A stretch of 64,000 nucleotides of DNA from Cladopsammia gracilis. Lineage: Eukaryota > Cnidaria > Anthozoa > Scleractinia > Dendrophylliidae. The DNA lies in assembly GCA_022457155.1 (NCBI GenBank), contig JAJGOT010000091.1, forward strand, positions 1,106,501-1,170,500. The letters are read 5' to 3'. The notes beneath the pieces are model-generated. The model was given only the letters and a program-made list of their open reading frames with translations, did not search any database and was not told the DNA's origin. Positions 35,029-46,513 of the stretch are shown piece after piece; the first letter of the stretch is position 1, and each line of letters begins with the position of its first letter. The position numbers and the translations under genes are program-made.

Positions 35029-35655
35029 TTAATATTTATATAATGTTTTCATTAAAATGTTTTGATATTTCTTTCCTTGGTTTATCAATATAGAGAAAGG
35101 AATATGGTTCTTTAGTAGGCAATCTATTTTTTTATCAACATTATTTTCACGACATAACATAGAAATTTCATTACTTGGAAATTCATAAATACAAAAACGA
35201 GAACAATTCAGGCGTATATCTTTTGGTGTTTTGTAATAACTTTGTGAAAGATAAATAACACTACAATCAATCGTAGTCAATCAATGGTTTTTGGTTCTTT
35301 TCACAAACAAAATCATCAAATATAACTGATTTTTGGTTATCATCTGATAATTCAGAAACTGATATAATTTTTATTGTTACTTGGTTCTATAACATAACCT
35401 GCTTCTTTATTAATCGATTTAAAGTTTCTTAATAAATACTGATATTTTGATTGTTCTAAATTTTTCCATATATAAATACACCTTATCATAATATAATAAC
35501 CTAACAATCATATCTATTAAAACATTTGTTTTTCCAGAACCTGAAGGACCACAAATAAGAATTCTGAAATTTTGATCTGTCATGCAAGGTTTTAACTGCT
35601 TGCAATTCGTAGTTATGTCATCATCTACATCATAGTTTTGAATTTTCGTTTTATT
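35029..35655 (-). pseudogene. Element A packaging ATPase (FtsK/HerA type), broken
   Basis: The minus strand carries RILICGPSGSGKTNVLIDMI, a Walker A motif, then a Walker B-like VIFDDFVCEK segment in another frame, and ends with an intact stretch (35280-35029) containing CSVIYLSQSYYKTPKDIRLN, the sensor-like region of A32/Polinton packaging ATPases. At least two frameshifts separate the parts. In Polintons this enzyme would drive DNA into the capsid. Strand and order (next to the fibre-like gene) support one operon-like cluster. Confidence 0.75.
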
Positions 35656-35701
35656 TTAAATGATAGATAATTTAAAAAATAATACAATTATAATACTAAA
35701 A

Positions 35702-36775
35702 ATGAGTTTATTGAAGTGGAAAGAACTTGCAAAACAAAAATCTGAGTTGGGAAATAAAATTAATTTTGTTCATGATACAATAACAGAGAAAAAATTAGGT
35801 GAAAAAACAAGTCAATTGGGTTATGAAAAAATGTTTAAACCTATAACATCAAAATTAGATGATGTAAATATTAGTAATTTGGTACCAACAAGAAAAAGCA
35901 AAGTACGAAAGAAAGTGATTGGTAAAGAAAAAACAGATAGCGATTATTATCCAGAAGTAGATCCAATTGAAGAAATGGATTTAGAAGGTTTAATTGGTGA
36001 TGAAATTAAAGAAGATAAACAAATACCAAAAGATTTTGGTGAAAACAAATACCAGAAGATTCTCCACCAGAATATACACCAGGTGATTATATGAAATCAA
36101 AACAAGAAAAAGTTTAGAAGAAAAATAAATATTTGAAAGATATAAATTACCTATTATTGAAGAAATTACCGAAGAACCAAAAGAAGAAGCACTTGAAGCA
36201 TATAAAAAAATGGTGAAAAAATTAGGATATAAAGCTCAATTAACAAGAGAAAGAAATAAAATAGAAGATTTTTCTCATAAAGACGAACTTAAAAAACAAA
36301 TGAATTCTGAATCTGAATCAAATGAATTCTGAATTCTGTGTGAAATAAAGTTATTATTATTATTATTATTATGGAATACATTTAAAAAACTGGTGAAGGT
36401 CTTCAAAAAAGAGGTGGAAACGTAACAGTTTTTTAACAATCCTAAAGAACTTCTCAAAAAACTTCAATTTTAGCTAGTAATAGACCTCTTTCATAATGGC
36501 GGATGATTTATTTATTCTTTTATATGTATGTTAATTAGCCTAACTGGCCTCGGTAACATGTGCAAAATTCAAAAGAACTTTTACTCTAAAATGAGGTCAG
36601 CGAGGCGAATTAACATACATATAAAAGAATAAATAAATCGGCCGCCATTATGAAAGAGGTCTATACAAATAATGAAATGTACAATACTGGAGTTACAATT
36701 TTAGACGTACTTTTGAAATTATCATTAATCAATAAATCTCAGCATGAAAAGATTTATAAAAAATATTTTAAACAT
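35702..36775 (+). pseudogene. Element A lysine-rich internal protein, MITE-interrupted
   Basis: Starts at 35702 (MSLLKWKELAKQKSELGNKI) and is divergent from the ATPase. The first ~130 codons are open, Lys/Glu-rich and predicted helical, followed by frameshifts near 36.05 and 36.11 kb. A later part reads EITEEPKEEALEAYKKMVKK and, near 36.4 kb, GEGLQKRGGNV. The MITE 36483-36661 cuts the gene. Its 3' end resumes as YNTGVTILDVLLKLSLINKS with a TAA at about 36775. This kind of basic, helical protein recurs in Polinton-like elements; a core or scaffolding role is only a guess. Confidence 0.55.
36483..36661. mobile_element. MITE family 1, copy 2 (TA target)
   Basis: Terminal repeats GACCTCTTTCATAATGGCGG, TA on both sides, and inner arms matching the copy at 29659-29837. 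It sits inside the coding frame of the element A lysine-rich gene, so it inserted after element A. Confidence 0.88.
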
Positions 36776-37088
36776 TAATAATAATTTTTTTAATATAACA
36801 ATATTGTAATGAGATTATCAATAATCATAGTTAACTGGAAGATCTTCCGTTGGCCAGCGGATGATTGCATGACGCATGCGCGTTTGAGTTGTTGCTCGGA
36901 AGATTTTGCCCTCGTGGTTCGCTTCATGCAACTTTGCGGGTGTTTTTGCCTCCTGTTTGCCAGTTAATCGGTACCGTTTGCAGATTTTTCCAATTTTTCC
37001 ATCAGTTAGTCGGTACTAGTCAGGTAGTTCATCCAAATTTGCCTGTGTGTTGTTGTTTTTCTCATTTTTACGGCCGTTCGCGTACAGA

Positions 37089-38396
37089 ATGCCGCCTCGA
37101 CGTACGAGAAATAGTTCAAACAGTTCTCTCCCGCTCGTTTCCTCGTCAGCTTCAGCGACGTACACTGCTTCATCGACGGCCAGTCAAAGGCCCAGCAGTT
37201 GCTCGGCTATGGTGTCTCCAGAATTTTTGGCCTCCGTCATTCAGGTCATTCAGGGGCCAATATCATCGATCGTACAAAATTCGCTTTCTGCAGCTGTTGG
37301 CCCGCCGGCGCCGCACGTCTCTTCGCAAGGCCTTCCGGCCAATGTTGCTTTGCCTGAGTCGTCTTTAGTGCATCGCACGTCGACAGCTCAGTCAGTTTGG
37401 CCTGCATCAACCTTGGTCCTCCGGGCATAATGTGCCGTCAGTCGGTTCTCAGCCAGCAGTGAGTTATGCTCCGTCGCCGACTGCATCTCTGCATGTTGCT
37501 TCGCCAGCTAGTTCGTCAGCAGCTATAGGTATGTCGTCACTTGTAGTTCCTCCTTTTGTTTCCCTGTTCTCTCCTACTAGTTTGCCGTTGTCAGCGCCGT
37601 GTTCGTCAACATTTCCTAGCCTGTCGGCCACGGTTAACTCGGCCTTTGCTACGTGCCCGGTGGCAAGTTATGCCTCGGTCCCTTTGCTGTCAGCACTTCA
37701 ACAGCCATTCGTCATCGGCCCTGGCCATTCACCCGTGCCGTTCAAGGTCGTCTCCCAAATCACCGCCGGAAAATTTGTGAATTTGGAGGAATTATTGGCT
37801 GAAAACATCCCAGTCAGCGAACCCGAAGCGCAACTTTGGTTTGACGGCTGCTTGGTGTTGTCTCACACGCCCAAAAAGCCTAGGCGGCAGATCTCGGAAC
37901 ATCTCTTCGTGGATGGAGGCCTTTTCTTTTTTTTCCTCATCCTTTGCTCAACCTTCCCGCACCGTTGGCCTGATTTGACCAGCTACAAGTTATTAATACT
38001 ACGAACATATCGTCAGTTTGGCGGTTTTTGTTGGTTGAACTACGATCGTGCCTTCATGGAGCACACGGCCGCCGTGAAACTCACCGACTGGTCAACAATG
38101 AACGTTCAGTTGTTCAACTACCATACCGCAGGTGCTCAAGTTCGCTCTCGTCTGCCTCCGACTAATTCTTTTGCTTCGCAGGCTGATGCTTCTGGTAACA
38201 CCTTTAGAAAGATTGTTTGTCACTCGTGGAATGCGGGCCGTTGCATCGCGCTCACTCCGCAATGTCGGTTCCGCCATGTGTGCAGCAAATGCTCTGGTGA
38301 GCATCGTACCACCTCTTGCACTTCTCCTGCTCCACAGTCCTCTCGTCCTCACTCCCCAGCGGATCTGGACAAACCTAAACGTCGAAAGCGCCACTA
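37089..38396 (+). pseudogene. Gag-like protein of the YR retrotransposon
   Basis: Starts at 37089 (MPPRRTRNSSNSSLPLV). The first ~114 codons are Ser/Pro/Ala-rich. A frame change near 37.43 kb leads into a second frame (to 38396) with more Ser-Pro sequence, a conserved ITAGKFVNLEELLAENIP block, FPHRWPDLTSYKLLILRTYR, and a Cys/His cluster (CHSWNAGRC...CRFRHVCSKC) near the end that suits nucleic-acid binding. It ends in a KRRKRH tail. It precedes the RT frame by about 100-150 bp. Confidence 0.7.
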
Positions 38397-38499
38397 GCTG
38401 CTTCTTGCCTTAGATTGTTGTTGGGTTTTTTCTTGTTTGCTATACACAACTTTTACATAAGTTCATGTCTGTTAGGCCTTTCCGCCACTTGGTGGTTTA

Positions 38500-40183
38500 T
38501 TTTACTTCCCACATTGATTAAAAAAAAAAGAAATCAAAGATTGTTTGTTTTTGTCCTAGGCTTCTCGCCAATACTATCAGCAGTTGGGGAAGTTTCACCA
38601 CTAAATTTTGATTTGTTTGCTACCGAATTGCGACGCCATCCGGATAAGGCGAAGGTCGATTTTGTGCTTCACGGTATCAGTCAAGGCTTGAGACTCGGTT
38701 TTCATAAACCGGTTACTTTAAAATCAGCTAGGAGAAACAAATTATCTGCTTTCCAACATGCTGACGTAATTGATGCTTATTTGGCTAACGAGGTCGAGCT
38801 TGGCAGGGTTGTGGGCCCTTTTGTCTCCCCTCCTGTAAGAAATCTTCACATCAGCAGTTTTGGGGTCATTCCCAAGAAAGCACAGCCAGGTAAATGGCGC
38901 CTTATTGTGGATTTATCCTTCCCAGAGGGTCACAGTGTAAATGATGGCATTGATCCTGATGCTTGGCATCTCCAGTACATCAAAATCGATGACATTATCA
39001 AGATGGTGTCAAAATTTGGGCCTGGTGCTCTTATGGCTAAATTCGGCATTGAGTCAGCATATCGAAATATTGCAATTCTCCCTTCGTACCGCCACCTTTT
39101 GGGCATGAAATGGCGCAATGCTTATTACGTGGACCTTGCCTTACCCTTCGGGCTTCGCTCTGCCCCAGCCATTTTCAACTCTGTGGCAGATATGGTCGAA
39201 TGGATTCTTGTCAACAACTACGGCATTAATGACCTGTTACATTATTTAGACGATTATATCATGGCAGCCCCTGCCAATTCTCCCATCTGCGCCTCCTATC
39301 TTCAAGTAGCTGTTTCAGTTGTGGCACGCTTGGGTTTCCCTTTACACCCTCAGAAATGCCTGGGTCCGGCTTTATGCATGGTTGATTTGGGAATTGAATT
39401 AGACAGAGCTGCTCAGATTGCTCGTCTTCCAGCTGATAAGTTTTTGGCAATTCAGGATGTTCTCACTAATTGGTCAACCCGCAAATGCTGTACAAGAAAA
39501 GAACTTCAATCATTGATTGGTCGGTTGCATCATGTGTGTATGGTAGTGTGGCCGGGTCGCACTTTTCTCCGCAGAATGATTTATCTATTGTCTTGTTTCC
39601 GGAACGATTCTCATCCGATTCGTCTTAATGTGGAGTTTCGGAAAGACTTAGCTTGGTGGGTGGAATTTTTCGGTCGGTGGAACGGGATTGCCTTTTTTCC
39701 TTTTTCTCACCCTCGAACCCATCCGAGATTTCCTCTGTTTGTTCTGATGCATCTGGTGCAATTGGCTATGGCGCAGTACTGGACACCGAATGGCTTCAAC
39801 GGAAAATGGCTTCCTCATCAAATTCATTTGTCTATTGCTTATAAGGAACTCTTCCTGTTGTGTTGGCAGCCCATGTTTGGGGTTCTCATTGGTCTCGCAA
39901 ACAGATTTTGTTTCGCGTAGACAACGAAGCTGTGGTTCACATACTCAATTCGCGTACCTCCCCAGACCCAAACATCATGCATTTGTTACGTAGCTTACTC
40001 AAAGTTGCAGCGTGCCTTAGCTTTACTTTTACTGCAGTCCACGTCCCTGGAAAAAATAACGGTGTAGCTGATGCCTTATCCCGTTTTAATTGGCAGGGAT
40101 TCCGTTCTCAAGCCCCTACTGCCAAGAGGTTTCCAGTCTCCATCTCTCCTCATCTTTTAGCTCAGCTCTCAACAGTGATTTAG
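38500..40183 (+). pseudogene. Reverse transcriptase and RNase H of the YR retrotransposon
   Basis: A long frame to about 39.74 kb contains GKWRLIVDLSFPEGHSVNDG, ALPFGLRSAPAIFNSVADMV and the catalytic LHYLDDYI motif. A frameshift near 39.74 kb moves to a frame with CSDASGAIGYGAV (RNase H), and another near 39.86 kb to one with FRVDNEAVVHILNSRTSPDP and VPGKNNGVADALSR, ending at 40183. The order RT-RNase H is complete, but the two shifts break the protein. Confidence 0.82.
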
Positions 40184-41073
40184 AATCTCGCTGCCTATCC
40201 TTCATGTACCAAGGTTTAGCTGCTTCAACTCACCGCACCTATTCTTGTGCACAAGTAAAGTTCATCAATTTCTGCTATATGAGTGGACGTCTCAGCTCCG
40301 TTGGCTCTCCGTGTCCTGCAGATGAATGGACTCTGTGCCTGTTTGTCACATATTTGGCTGATTCTCTGCGGTATTCTTCGATTAAAGTATATTTGTCTGC
40401 TGTGCAGTCTCTTCATGTGGATCAGGGTTTCGCCGACCCCTTGGAAAACTGCCTTCAGCTACAAAGAGTTGTCAGGGGAATAAAGCGTTCTCAGGGTACA
40501 TTGCTTACCAATCCACGTTTACCAGTTTCCAGCGACATTCTCCGTATTATTCATTCTGCTATGAATTTCAATTTGTTTGACGATGTTATGTTTTGGGCAT
40601 CTTGTACATTGGCTTATTTTGGTTTCTTGAGGTCAGCGGAGTTCACCGTTTCCAGTCTGTCAGCCTTCAACCCTAAATGTCACCTATCGGTTGAAGATAT
40701 TGCCGTTGATGTTCCTCTAAATGCGTCCTGCCTACAAATCTTCATAAAAGCGTTCAAAACTGACCCCTTTCGGAAAGGGTGCAAAATTTTGATTGGGTGT
40801 GGTTCTCCTCCCCCGTGCGCAGTTCAAGCAGTTGTCTCCTATTTGGCGCGTCGTGGTAACCATCCTGGACCTCTGTTCCTCCTGGAGAATGGCCTTCCTT
40901 TGACACGCTCATTCCTTACTGATAGGTTAAGGGCTATTCTTCTGGCGGCTGGGGTCCCGGGTAACTTCTCAAGTCACAGTTTCAGAATCGGTGCAGCCAC
41001 TTCAGCAACACGGGCAGGTCTTCCAGATCACCTCATTCAACTTTTGGGTCGCTGGAAGAGCAATGCTTACTAA
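40150..41073 (+). pseudogene. Tyrosine recombinase of the YR retrotransposon
   Basis: Overlaps the end of the RNase H frame. It contains STHRTYSCAQVKFINFCYMS (core-binding domain), a FLRSAEF box, and the catalytic HSFRIGAATSATRAG (HxxR) followed by LLGRWKSNAY. A TAA at 41071-41073 follows this Tyr at once. In this fold the nucleophilic Tyr normally lies about eight or nine residues after the W, so the stop removes the active site; the next codons still read QYIQTP. Confidence 0.8.
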
Positions 41074-41649
41074 CAGTATATTCAAACGCCTCCCGATGTC
41101 ATAATTCGCACAGCCAAACCCCTGGCCTGTTAGTTTCTGGTGAGTTAATGTTCTTTCAGTTTTATTGATTGCCCCTTTGCCATTATTAGCATACCTGCCT
41201 GTTTCTGTAGCTGAATTGTTGCCTTTGCCATATGGCCTTTGGTGCCGTGGTTTCTTGCAAGCCATTGCCTTTAATCGTTGCCTATTGCCTTGCCTCTCAT
41301 TTGACTGTATTTGGCTAACTTGCATTGCTTGGAGGGGTGCCTTTCACGTGCTTGGAGTCATCTTTGGAGGGTCGTCCCCATGGCCTGCCTCCCTGCGGGT
41401 CCTCTTTTCTCCAAGCACTTCCGTTTCTGCTTGGAGCTGTTTCTCTATGGAGTGGACCCGTGGGAGGTTGCCATGGTTACCCCCTTTTGTTGCATTTTGC
41501 CCACACTCAATTGCTTATTGCTTGCATTGCTCACAACTGGCACCTACCCCCCATATAAGTACTCTCCATCGACAAGTTAAAAATGGATGGAGAAATAGTG
41601 TTATCATCATATTCATTTTCGAGTGTTCTCCCAACATCCCAAGTGGGTT

Positions 41650-43110
41650 TATAACGCCGGTAAACTCATAGAAAATGTGTTCTATTGCTTTTATGAAATA
41701 ACTATGAAAAGCGTTTGGAAAGAGAGAACTTTGTTGTAGTTTTGTGCCGATCAAGTAGCTTGTTCTCATAACATTCATCGGATGACGCGGGAAAACCAAT
41801 CAAAGCGGCTGAAAGAATGAACTTTACACGATGCCACTGACAAAGCTGCACTGACAAATTCACGGGTTCAACGAAAGTGATGAAAAGTTTTAGCGCTTTG
41901 AAATTCGTCAGTTGGAATTTATCAGCTGAAAGAAGAAAATATATTTTATGATTCAAAAGTTCTTTGAATGGGAAATCCAGAAAATTGTGTCCGGAATCTG
42001 CCGCCGCAAACATGAATGACCTGAATGTACGAGAAAAGTTTGAAAGCCTACAATTTTTATGGGGTATGTTGGATTCAAAGGTTGCCTTCTTGTCAAGAAT
42101 TTTTCAATTGGAATAAAGGTTAGTTCCAGAAACTCAGCTTCTGAAAATGTTTTTGACTTTACTCTACTTACTTTGAAGTGTACAGCGAAGCCCGTACTTC
42201 TCTACATTTTAAGTGCTGAATGAATACTAAGCTCATTGTTTTTAAGCCTACACAGTTCTGAGAGTTTGATTTGTTTGATGGAACAGACTGACTTGTTTGA
42301 TCATTTCATGCAAATAATTTGTTTAACCATAAACCTATAATTTTTGTTAGCTTCATTTTCTTCTTGCTAATTGATCATCCTTGCTTGGACACATAATCAG
42401 AATTTAAACTGCATCCGGTAAAAAAAGTATTCCATGAAAAAATCTCAAAAACAACGAAAACACGATAAAGCGTATAAATGGAATCGGCGTAAAATAAGCT
42501 TAATTATCCTAAACAACAAAGCTATAAGCCTTGCTTTTTAATTCCACTGTGAAAATCCGTCTCATTTAGAAGTTATCTTAGGATTTGCAGGAACATTTAT
42601 AAACTTCAGTTCAGTGAATTTCTATCGAAAATTTGCTCAGTTTGAAAGCCATTGTTTGCTCTTTGGGTCCATAATTTTTGAGCTTTCCACTAAACCTTCA
42701 GTTCAGTAAACTTCACAAAGTACATATCGAGGTTGTTTTGATTGTCATTGATCGCTGCATGTAAGCCTTTCCAAGCCAATGTTAAATGAAAATATATTCC
42801 TGTTGTTGATATCAGTTTTAAAATAAGCTTAGTGTTCTAGATCTGTTGTCGATAAGCCGTTTTTTGCTTGCGTGCGTGGGAATTTTATTTTACTTTATTT
42901 TGTAGGTTTGAGCAGCAACTTTGTGTTTACAAGAAACATATCTTCTCTTCTCATCTTCTAACAGACCACAATATGCAATAAGACACTAAACCAGCTCGAG
43001 AAGCAAAATTCTTTCTCCTCACGCTTGTGTTGATGCGGTAACGGAAAATTGAACTTTGTTTACTTTACAGTTTCTCTTGCGCAGTTTTCTGAGTTTACCG
43101 GCACAATAGT
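41650..43110. mobile_element. Possible non-autonomous TIR element
   Basis: CCGGTAAACTCA plus a nearby AGAAAA at about 41656 is mirrored by TTTTCTGAGTTTACCGG near 43087-43105. The 1.45 kb between has no coding capacity I can support. If real, this element fills the gap between the YR retrotransposon and the element A capsid remnant. Confidence 0.35.
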
Positions 43111-43181
43111 CAATACGTCTTTGACCAATCAGAACGCGCGTAGTATCTCAGTTATTTTATAATTGTTGTAAGATTTCAATT

Positions 43182-43450
43182 GGATGGTGTGATTAGAATT
43201 CCAGCTAATACTCAACACCAAGTTAAAACTGGTTATAAATTAATGATAGATCAGCATTTTATGATTGGTTTTATGCTTATTTTGAAGTACAATTTCAATT
43301 ATAAAAATTAGCAGATGGTGCTGGATATGCTGCAGCTGATAGAATTACAGTTATAAATGGAGCACACAGTTTAATTAATCATATTATGATTAAATCTGCA
43401 GGTAAAATCATTTATGATACTAATAATCACCATAAAGTTACTTTTGTTTA
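43182..43450 (+). pseudogene. Element A major-capsid-like fragment
   Basis: About 85 codons over two frames: DGVIRIPANTQHQVKTGYKL then, after a shift near 43.31 kb, DGAGYAAADRITVINGAHSL and IMIKSAGKIIYDTNN to a TAA. The AT-rich composition matches element A. From family knowledge it resembles the N-terminal jelly-roll of Polinton-type major capsid proteins, but this rests on short stretches. It is separated from 36.8 kb by the YR retrotransposon and other sequence. Confidence 0.45.
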
Positions 43451-43479
43451 ACATTTGTCAGAATACCACTGGAAAATTT

Positions 43480-43850
43480 GGACCATTTACAGACTTCATA
43501 AAATGTCTATAAATCTTGAATTTACAGACTTGGACTTTCACCTGTTAAAAACAAAATCTCTGTAAATTCTTTTGACAGACATTTTATAGTTTTGTTGTCT
43601 TGTTCTTTATAAAATGTTTGTAAAATGTTTATAAATTCTAGTAGCTGTAATGAGGGGATAAAGACTCAGATGTTTGTAAATCTACTATTTACAAAGATTT
43701 TATAATGCCTAGACTTCTAATATAAAATGTCTGTAAATGGCAAATCTCTGTAAATTAATGTGGTTCCCAAGCGGAACAAGTAATGACGACAAACGGGGAA
43801 TTATAAAATCTCTGTAAATTGACACATACAAACATAATCTTTCTCCGAAT
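43480..43850. repeat. Degenerate ATAAAATGTCTGTAAAT repeats
   Basis: Many direct and inverted copies of TATAAAATCTCTGTAAATTG-like words. One at about 43790-43825 includes CAAACGGGG and looks like the founder unit of the 35-bp array at 44249. Confidence 0.6.
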
Positions 43851-43869
43851 CGTCTAAATAGTAATTTTA

Positions 43870-44240
43870 AAGCTGCATCCAGTGTTCACTCGCATAATCT
43901 AAGAAATTCAAAATACAACCTTTTCGTTCGTTGACCGAGTACTGAAGCAGGCAAACGAGGTTTTCAATATAGCGGTTCTGTTTTCTGGAACAGCTTGCCT
44001 TTGAGCGCTAAAATGTAGCCCACTCTTAGCTCTTTTAAATCATGCATTTACTTTCTATGTAATTTAATAATAGTTAATAAAGGATACTTTTCATGGTTTT
44101 TAGTACAATCCCGTATATATAATAAATCTAGTTAGATAATTTAATTTAGTTAAGTAATTAATCTATTCAGTGTTGTTGAAGGCTCGACGGAAGGGCATGT
44201 ATTATGAACTGACACCCTGTACGATAAATAAAGTTTACCC
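43870..44240 (+). pseudogene. 3' end of a CR1/Jockey-type LINE
   Basis: The plus strand reads SVHSHNLRNSKYNLFV and then FQYSGSVFWNSLPLSAKM, the typical last residues of CR1/L2-like reverse transcriptases, with a stop inside. An AT-rich 3' UTR follows, ending in GATAAATAAAG. Only the extreme 3' part remains. Confidence 0.55.
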
Positions 44241-44248
44241 ACCTAACG

Positions 44249-44590
44249 GGGCACTATAAAATCTCTCGGTAAATTGACACAAACGGGGCATCATAAAATC
44301 TCTGTAAATTGACACAAATGGGGCACTATAAAATCTCTGTAAATTGACAAAAACGGGGCACCATAAAAACTCTGTAAATTGACACAAACGGGGCACTATA
44401 AAATCTCTGTAAATTGACACAAACGGGGCATCATAAAAACTCTGTAAATTGACACAAACGGAACGCTATAAAATCTCTGTAAATTGACACAAACGGGGCA
44501 CTATAAAATCTTTGCAAATTGACACAAACGGGGCATTATAAATTGACGTAAACCGGCCGGGTATCACAAAATCTCTGTAAATTGACGCAA
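44249..44590. repeat. 35-bp tandem repeat, about nine copies
   Basis: The unit is GGGGCACTATAAAATCTCTG followed by TAAATTGACACAAAC. Copies differ at a few positions (CATC, ACTC), and the last two are truncated. An apparent minus-strand ORF through it is a repeat artefact, since 35 is not a multiple of 3. Confidence 0.93.
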
Positions 44591-44599
44591 ATGAGTAAA

Positions 44600-44878
44600 A
44601 CTGACTAATTTTTCTTTTAGTAAAGTAGGCTTTTTACTCGATATTTTGAGTTAGTTTACTTGAAATTTGACTTAAATATTTAATCCCACATTGAGTTGAA
44701 ACAACTCCTTATTTTGAGAAAATCAAGTGGAAGTCACTTTTACTCAAACATACGATTAAAAACTTACTCACCACAGTGAGTATTAAAGTGCTTCTCATTA
44801 AAATTCAAAATATGTGTTAATTCTTAACCCAATAAAGTGAGTTGTTGAAGCAACTCGTTATTTTGGGTGAACTTAGTA
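44600..44878. repeat. AACTC/GAGTT palindromic cluster
   Basis: Several inverted words such as GTTGAAACAACTC and GAGTTGTTGAAGCAACTC within 280 bp. Non-coding, resembling the cluster at 14583-14860 in style. Confidence 0.55.
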
Positions 44879-46083
44879 AGGGAGTGTCCATTACTTATGG
44901 GGAGGGGGGCTGGCAAATGGGGAAACTTAACGTTTGGAACTTTTTGTACCCCCTCGATGATCAAGGATAACTTTTTTTTGCCTCCCCCAGCGAGAAAATA
45001 AAAACTTTTTTGACCCCCCCCCCCCCCCCACCCCTCATTCCCTTATTGTAAAACCAGAAAAAAAAGCAGAGGGAAGTAATGAAAAAAAGACAGTGCCGAC
45101 CTGTAGTTGTGGAGTCCTTGACTGGGGAAAATACAGACAACCTTCCGCCAACAGTTCTGGTGAAAGGCCAACTTGTTTCTGAGGACGGCCTTTCTGTTGG
45201 TGCAGCTACCGAAATCCAAACACATCTGGCAAGCAAATCCTTTAAATGGAACTGATTTGTTGTGTAAACTATTGGTGTTGTATTTTTAGACATGTTTTAT
45301 ATAGATGTTTGAGATTAGATTTTGGATTACTGTTAAATAAATAAAAAAGATGCAATGAATGGGTTCTATTCGATGGAGTTGCGTGGCAAATATACTTTGT
45401 ATTTTTAATAAGTCGGACATCCACACAGCTGTTACTTTCAGTCGATAAAAGTTCCACCGTGACAAAGGTTTTCTATAGCATTCACATCACCATGGTCAAA
45501 ATTGTATGCCCAATCATCAGTAGCCTCAAGTATTAATGAAGTAACTGTAGAGTGAAGAGATTGAAAGCCCGACTGGTGGCTAGAGAGGAAATTATAATCC
45601 ATGAGAAAGTCAAAGACCTGATCGTAAATAATTCTTTCGAAGACCTTTGCCACCACTGGGATAATAGAGATGGGGCGTTTAATAAATCAGCGTGATCCCC
45701 TTGTTTGAATATCATCGGCATCACTTTCGAACACTTCCATTCTTAGGGGGAAAGTGCAATTTGTGAATTTAATTACACACAAGTTGTTTTAACAAGTATA
45801 TCTTGTACATAATCTTGACACAGAGATCAATAACATTATCTATTTTATTTTACTCTTTAAAATTTGTAGACTTTTAGGGTAGTATCGTTGTATATTATGG
45901 TTTGATTTAATACTGTGTTGCACGAAGGATATAATCCATCAAACTTTTTTGCCCCCCCCCCCCCCTCCCTCTTCCCCAGAGTAAAACCTTTCTGGCCCCC
46001 CTATATAGGGGTTTAAACTTCGTTTGCCTCACCCCCCCCCCCATTTTCCAGCCCCCCTCCCCATAAATAATGAACACTCCCTA
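44879..46083. mobile_element. 1.2-kb TIR element
   Basis: AGGGAGTGTCCATTACTTAT followed by GGGGAGGGGGGCTGG at 44879-44915 is mirrored with two mismatches at 46042-46083. It contains two poly-C tracts and a minus-strand LINE fragment. No transposase recognised. Confidence 0.75.
45438..45735 (-). pseudogene. CR1/Jockey-type LINE reverse transcriptase fragment
   Basis: The minus strand reads VAKVFERIIYDQVFDFLMDY followed by LSSHQSGFQSLHSTVTSLI, the RT block 2-3 region of this LINE group, preceded in another frame by a MIFKQGDHADLLN-type piece. It stops before the catalytic Asp motif. Short, frameshifted relic. Confidence 0.7.
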
Positions 46084-46513
46084 ACAGTCCGACATCTACT
46101 CAAACGAGAACAAACGCACACACATAAGAGATTGCCGCTTCAAGTTCGCAAGCGAGAGCGGTAAAAAAAAGGTTTCATTCAAAGAAAAATATTTTAAAAT
46201 ACAAGACACAGCTTAGTTCAACGGCGGTTGTTGTATAAGATATATCTCTCATGTACTATTTGGACGACAAATCTTTACTTCGCACGTCAATGAAAAAAGT
46301 GAAAATCAGTGAGGGGCACACAGCTGACACAGCGTTTTAATATTTTAGCCTTGCCTAAGCAGCTCGTGAAAGAGGTATTTTTAAAGCCTGTATTTACCTG
46401 GAACGGAAATAGAAATGATTTCCGAAGAACGAGAGATTCAAAAGAAATGCATAATGGGAAATAAAATAAATCAAAGTTAATCATCAAATGATAATCATCA
46501 AAGCAATTTTCCT

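Larger units (their letters stand above)
36840..41640 (+). mobile_element. DIRS/Ngaro-like tyrosine-recombinase retrotransposon
   Basis: One strand codes in order for a Gag-like protein, RT with RNase H, and a tyrosine recombinase. No methyltransferase domain was seen between RNase H and recombinase, which favours a Ngaro-type over a DIRS1-type element. GC content is higher than in the flanking AT-rich element A, which it interrupts. I could not find the split direct repeats expected at its ends, so the boundaries are approximate. Confidence 0.75.

Noticed and set aside
38930..39118. Antisense ORFs within the retrotransposon RT
   Set aside because: Shadows of the RT frame with no independent features.
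36840..41640. LTR retrotransposon (Gypsy/Copia)
   Set aside because: The integrase is a tyrosine recombinase rather than a D,D-E enzyme, and no long terminal repeats or aspartic protease were seen.
44235..44420. Minus-strand ORF of repeated FVSIYRDF-type units
   Set aside because: It arises from the 35-bp tandem repeat; the unit length is not a multiple of three and the frame is kept only by chance.
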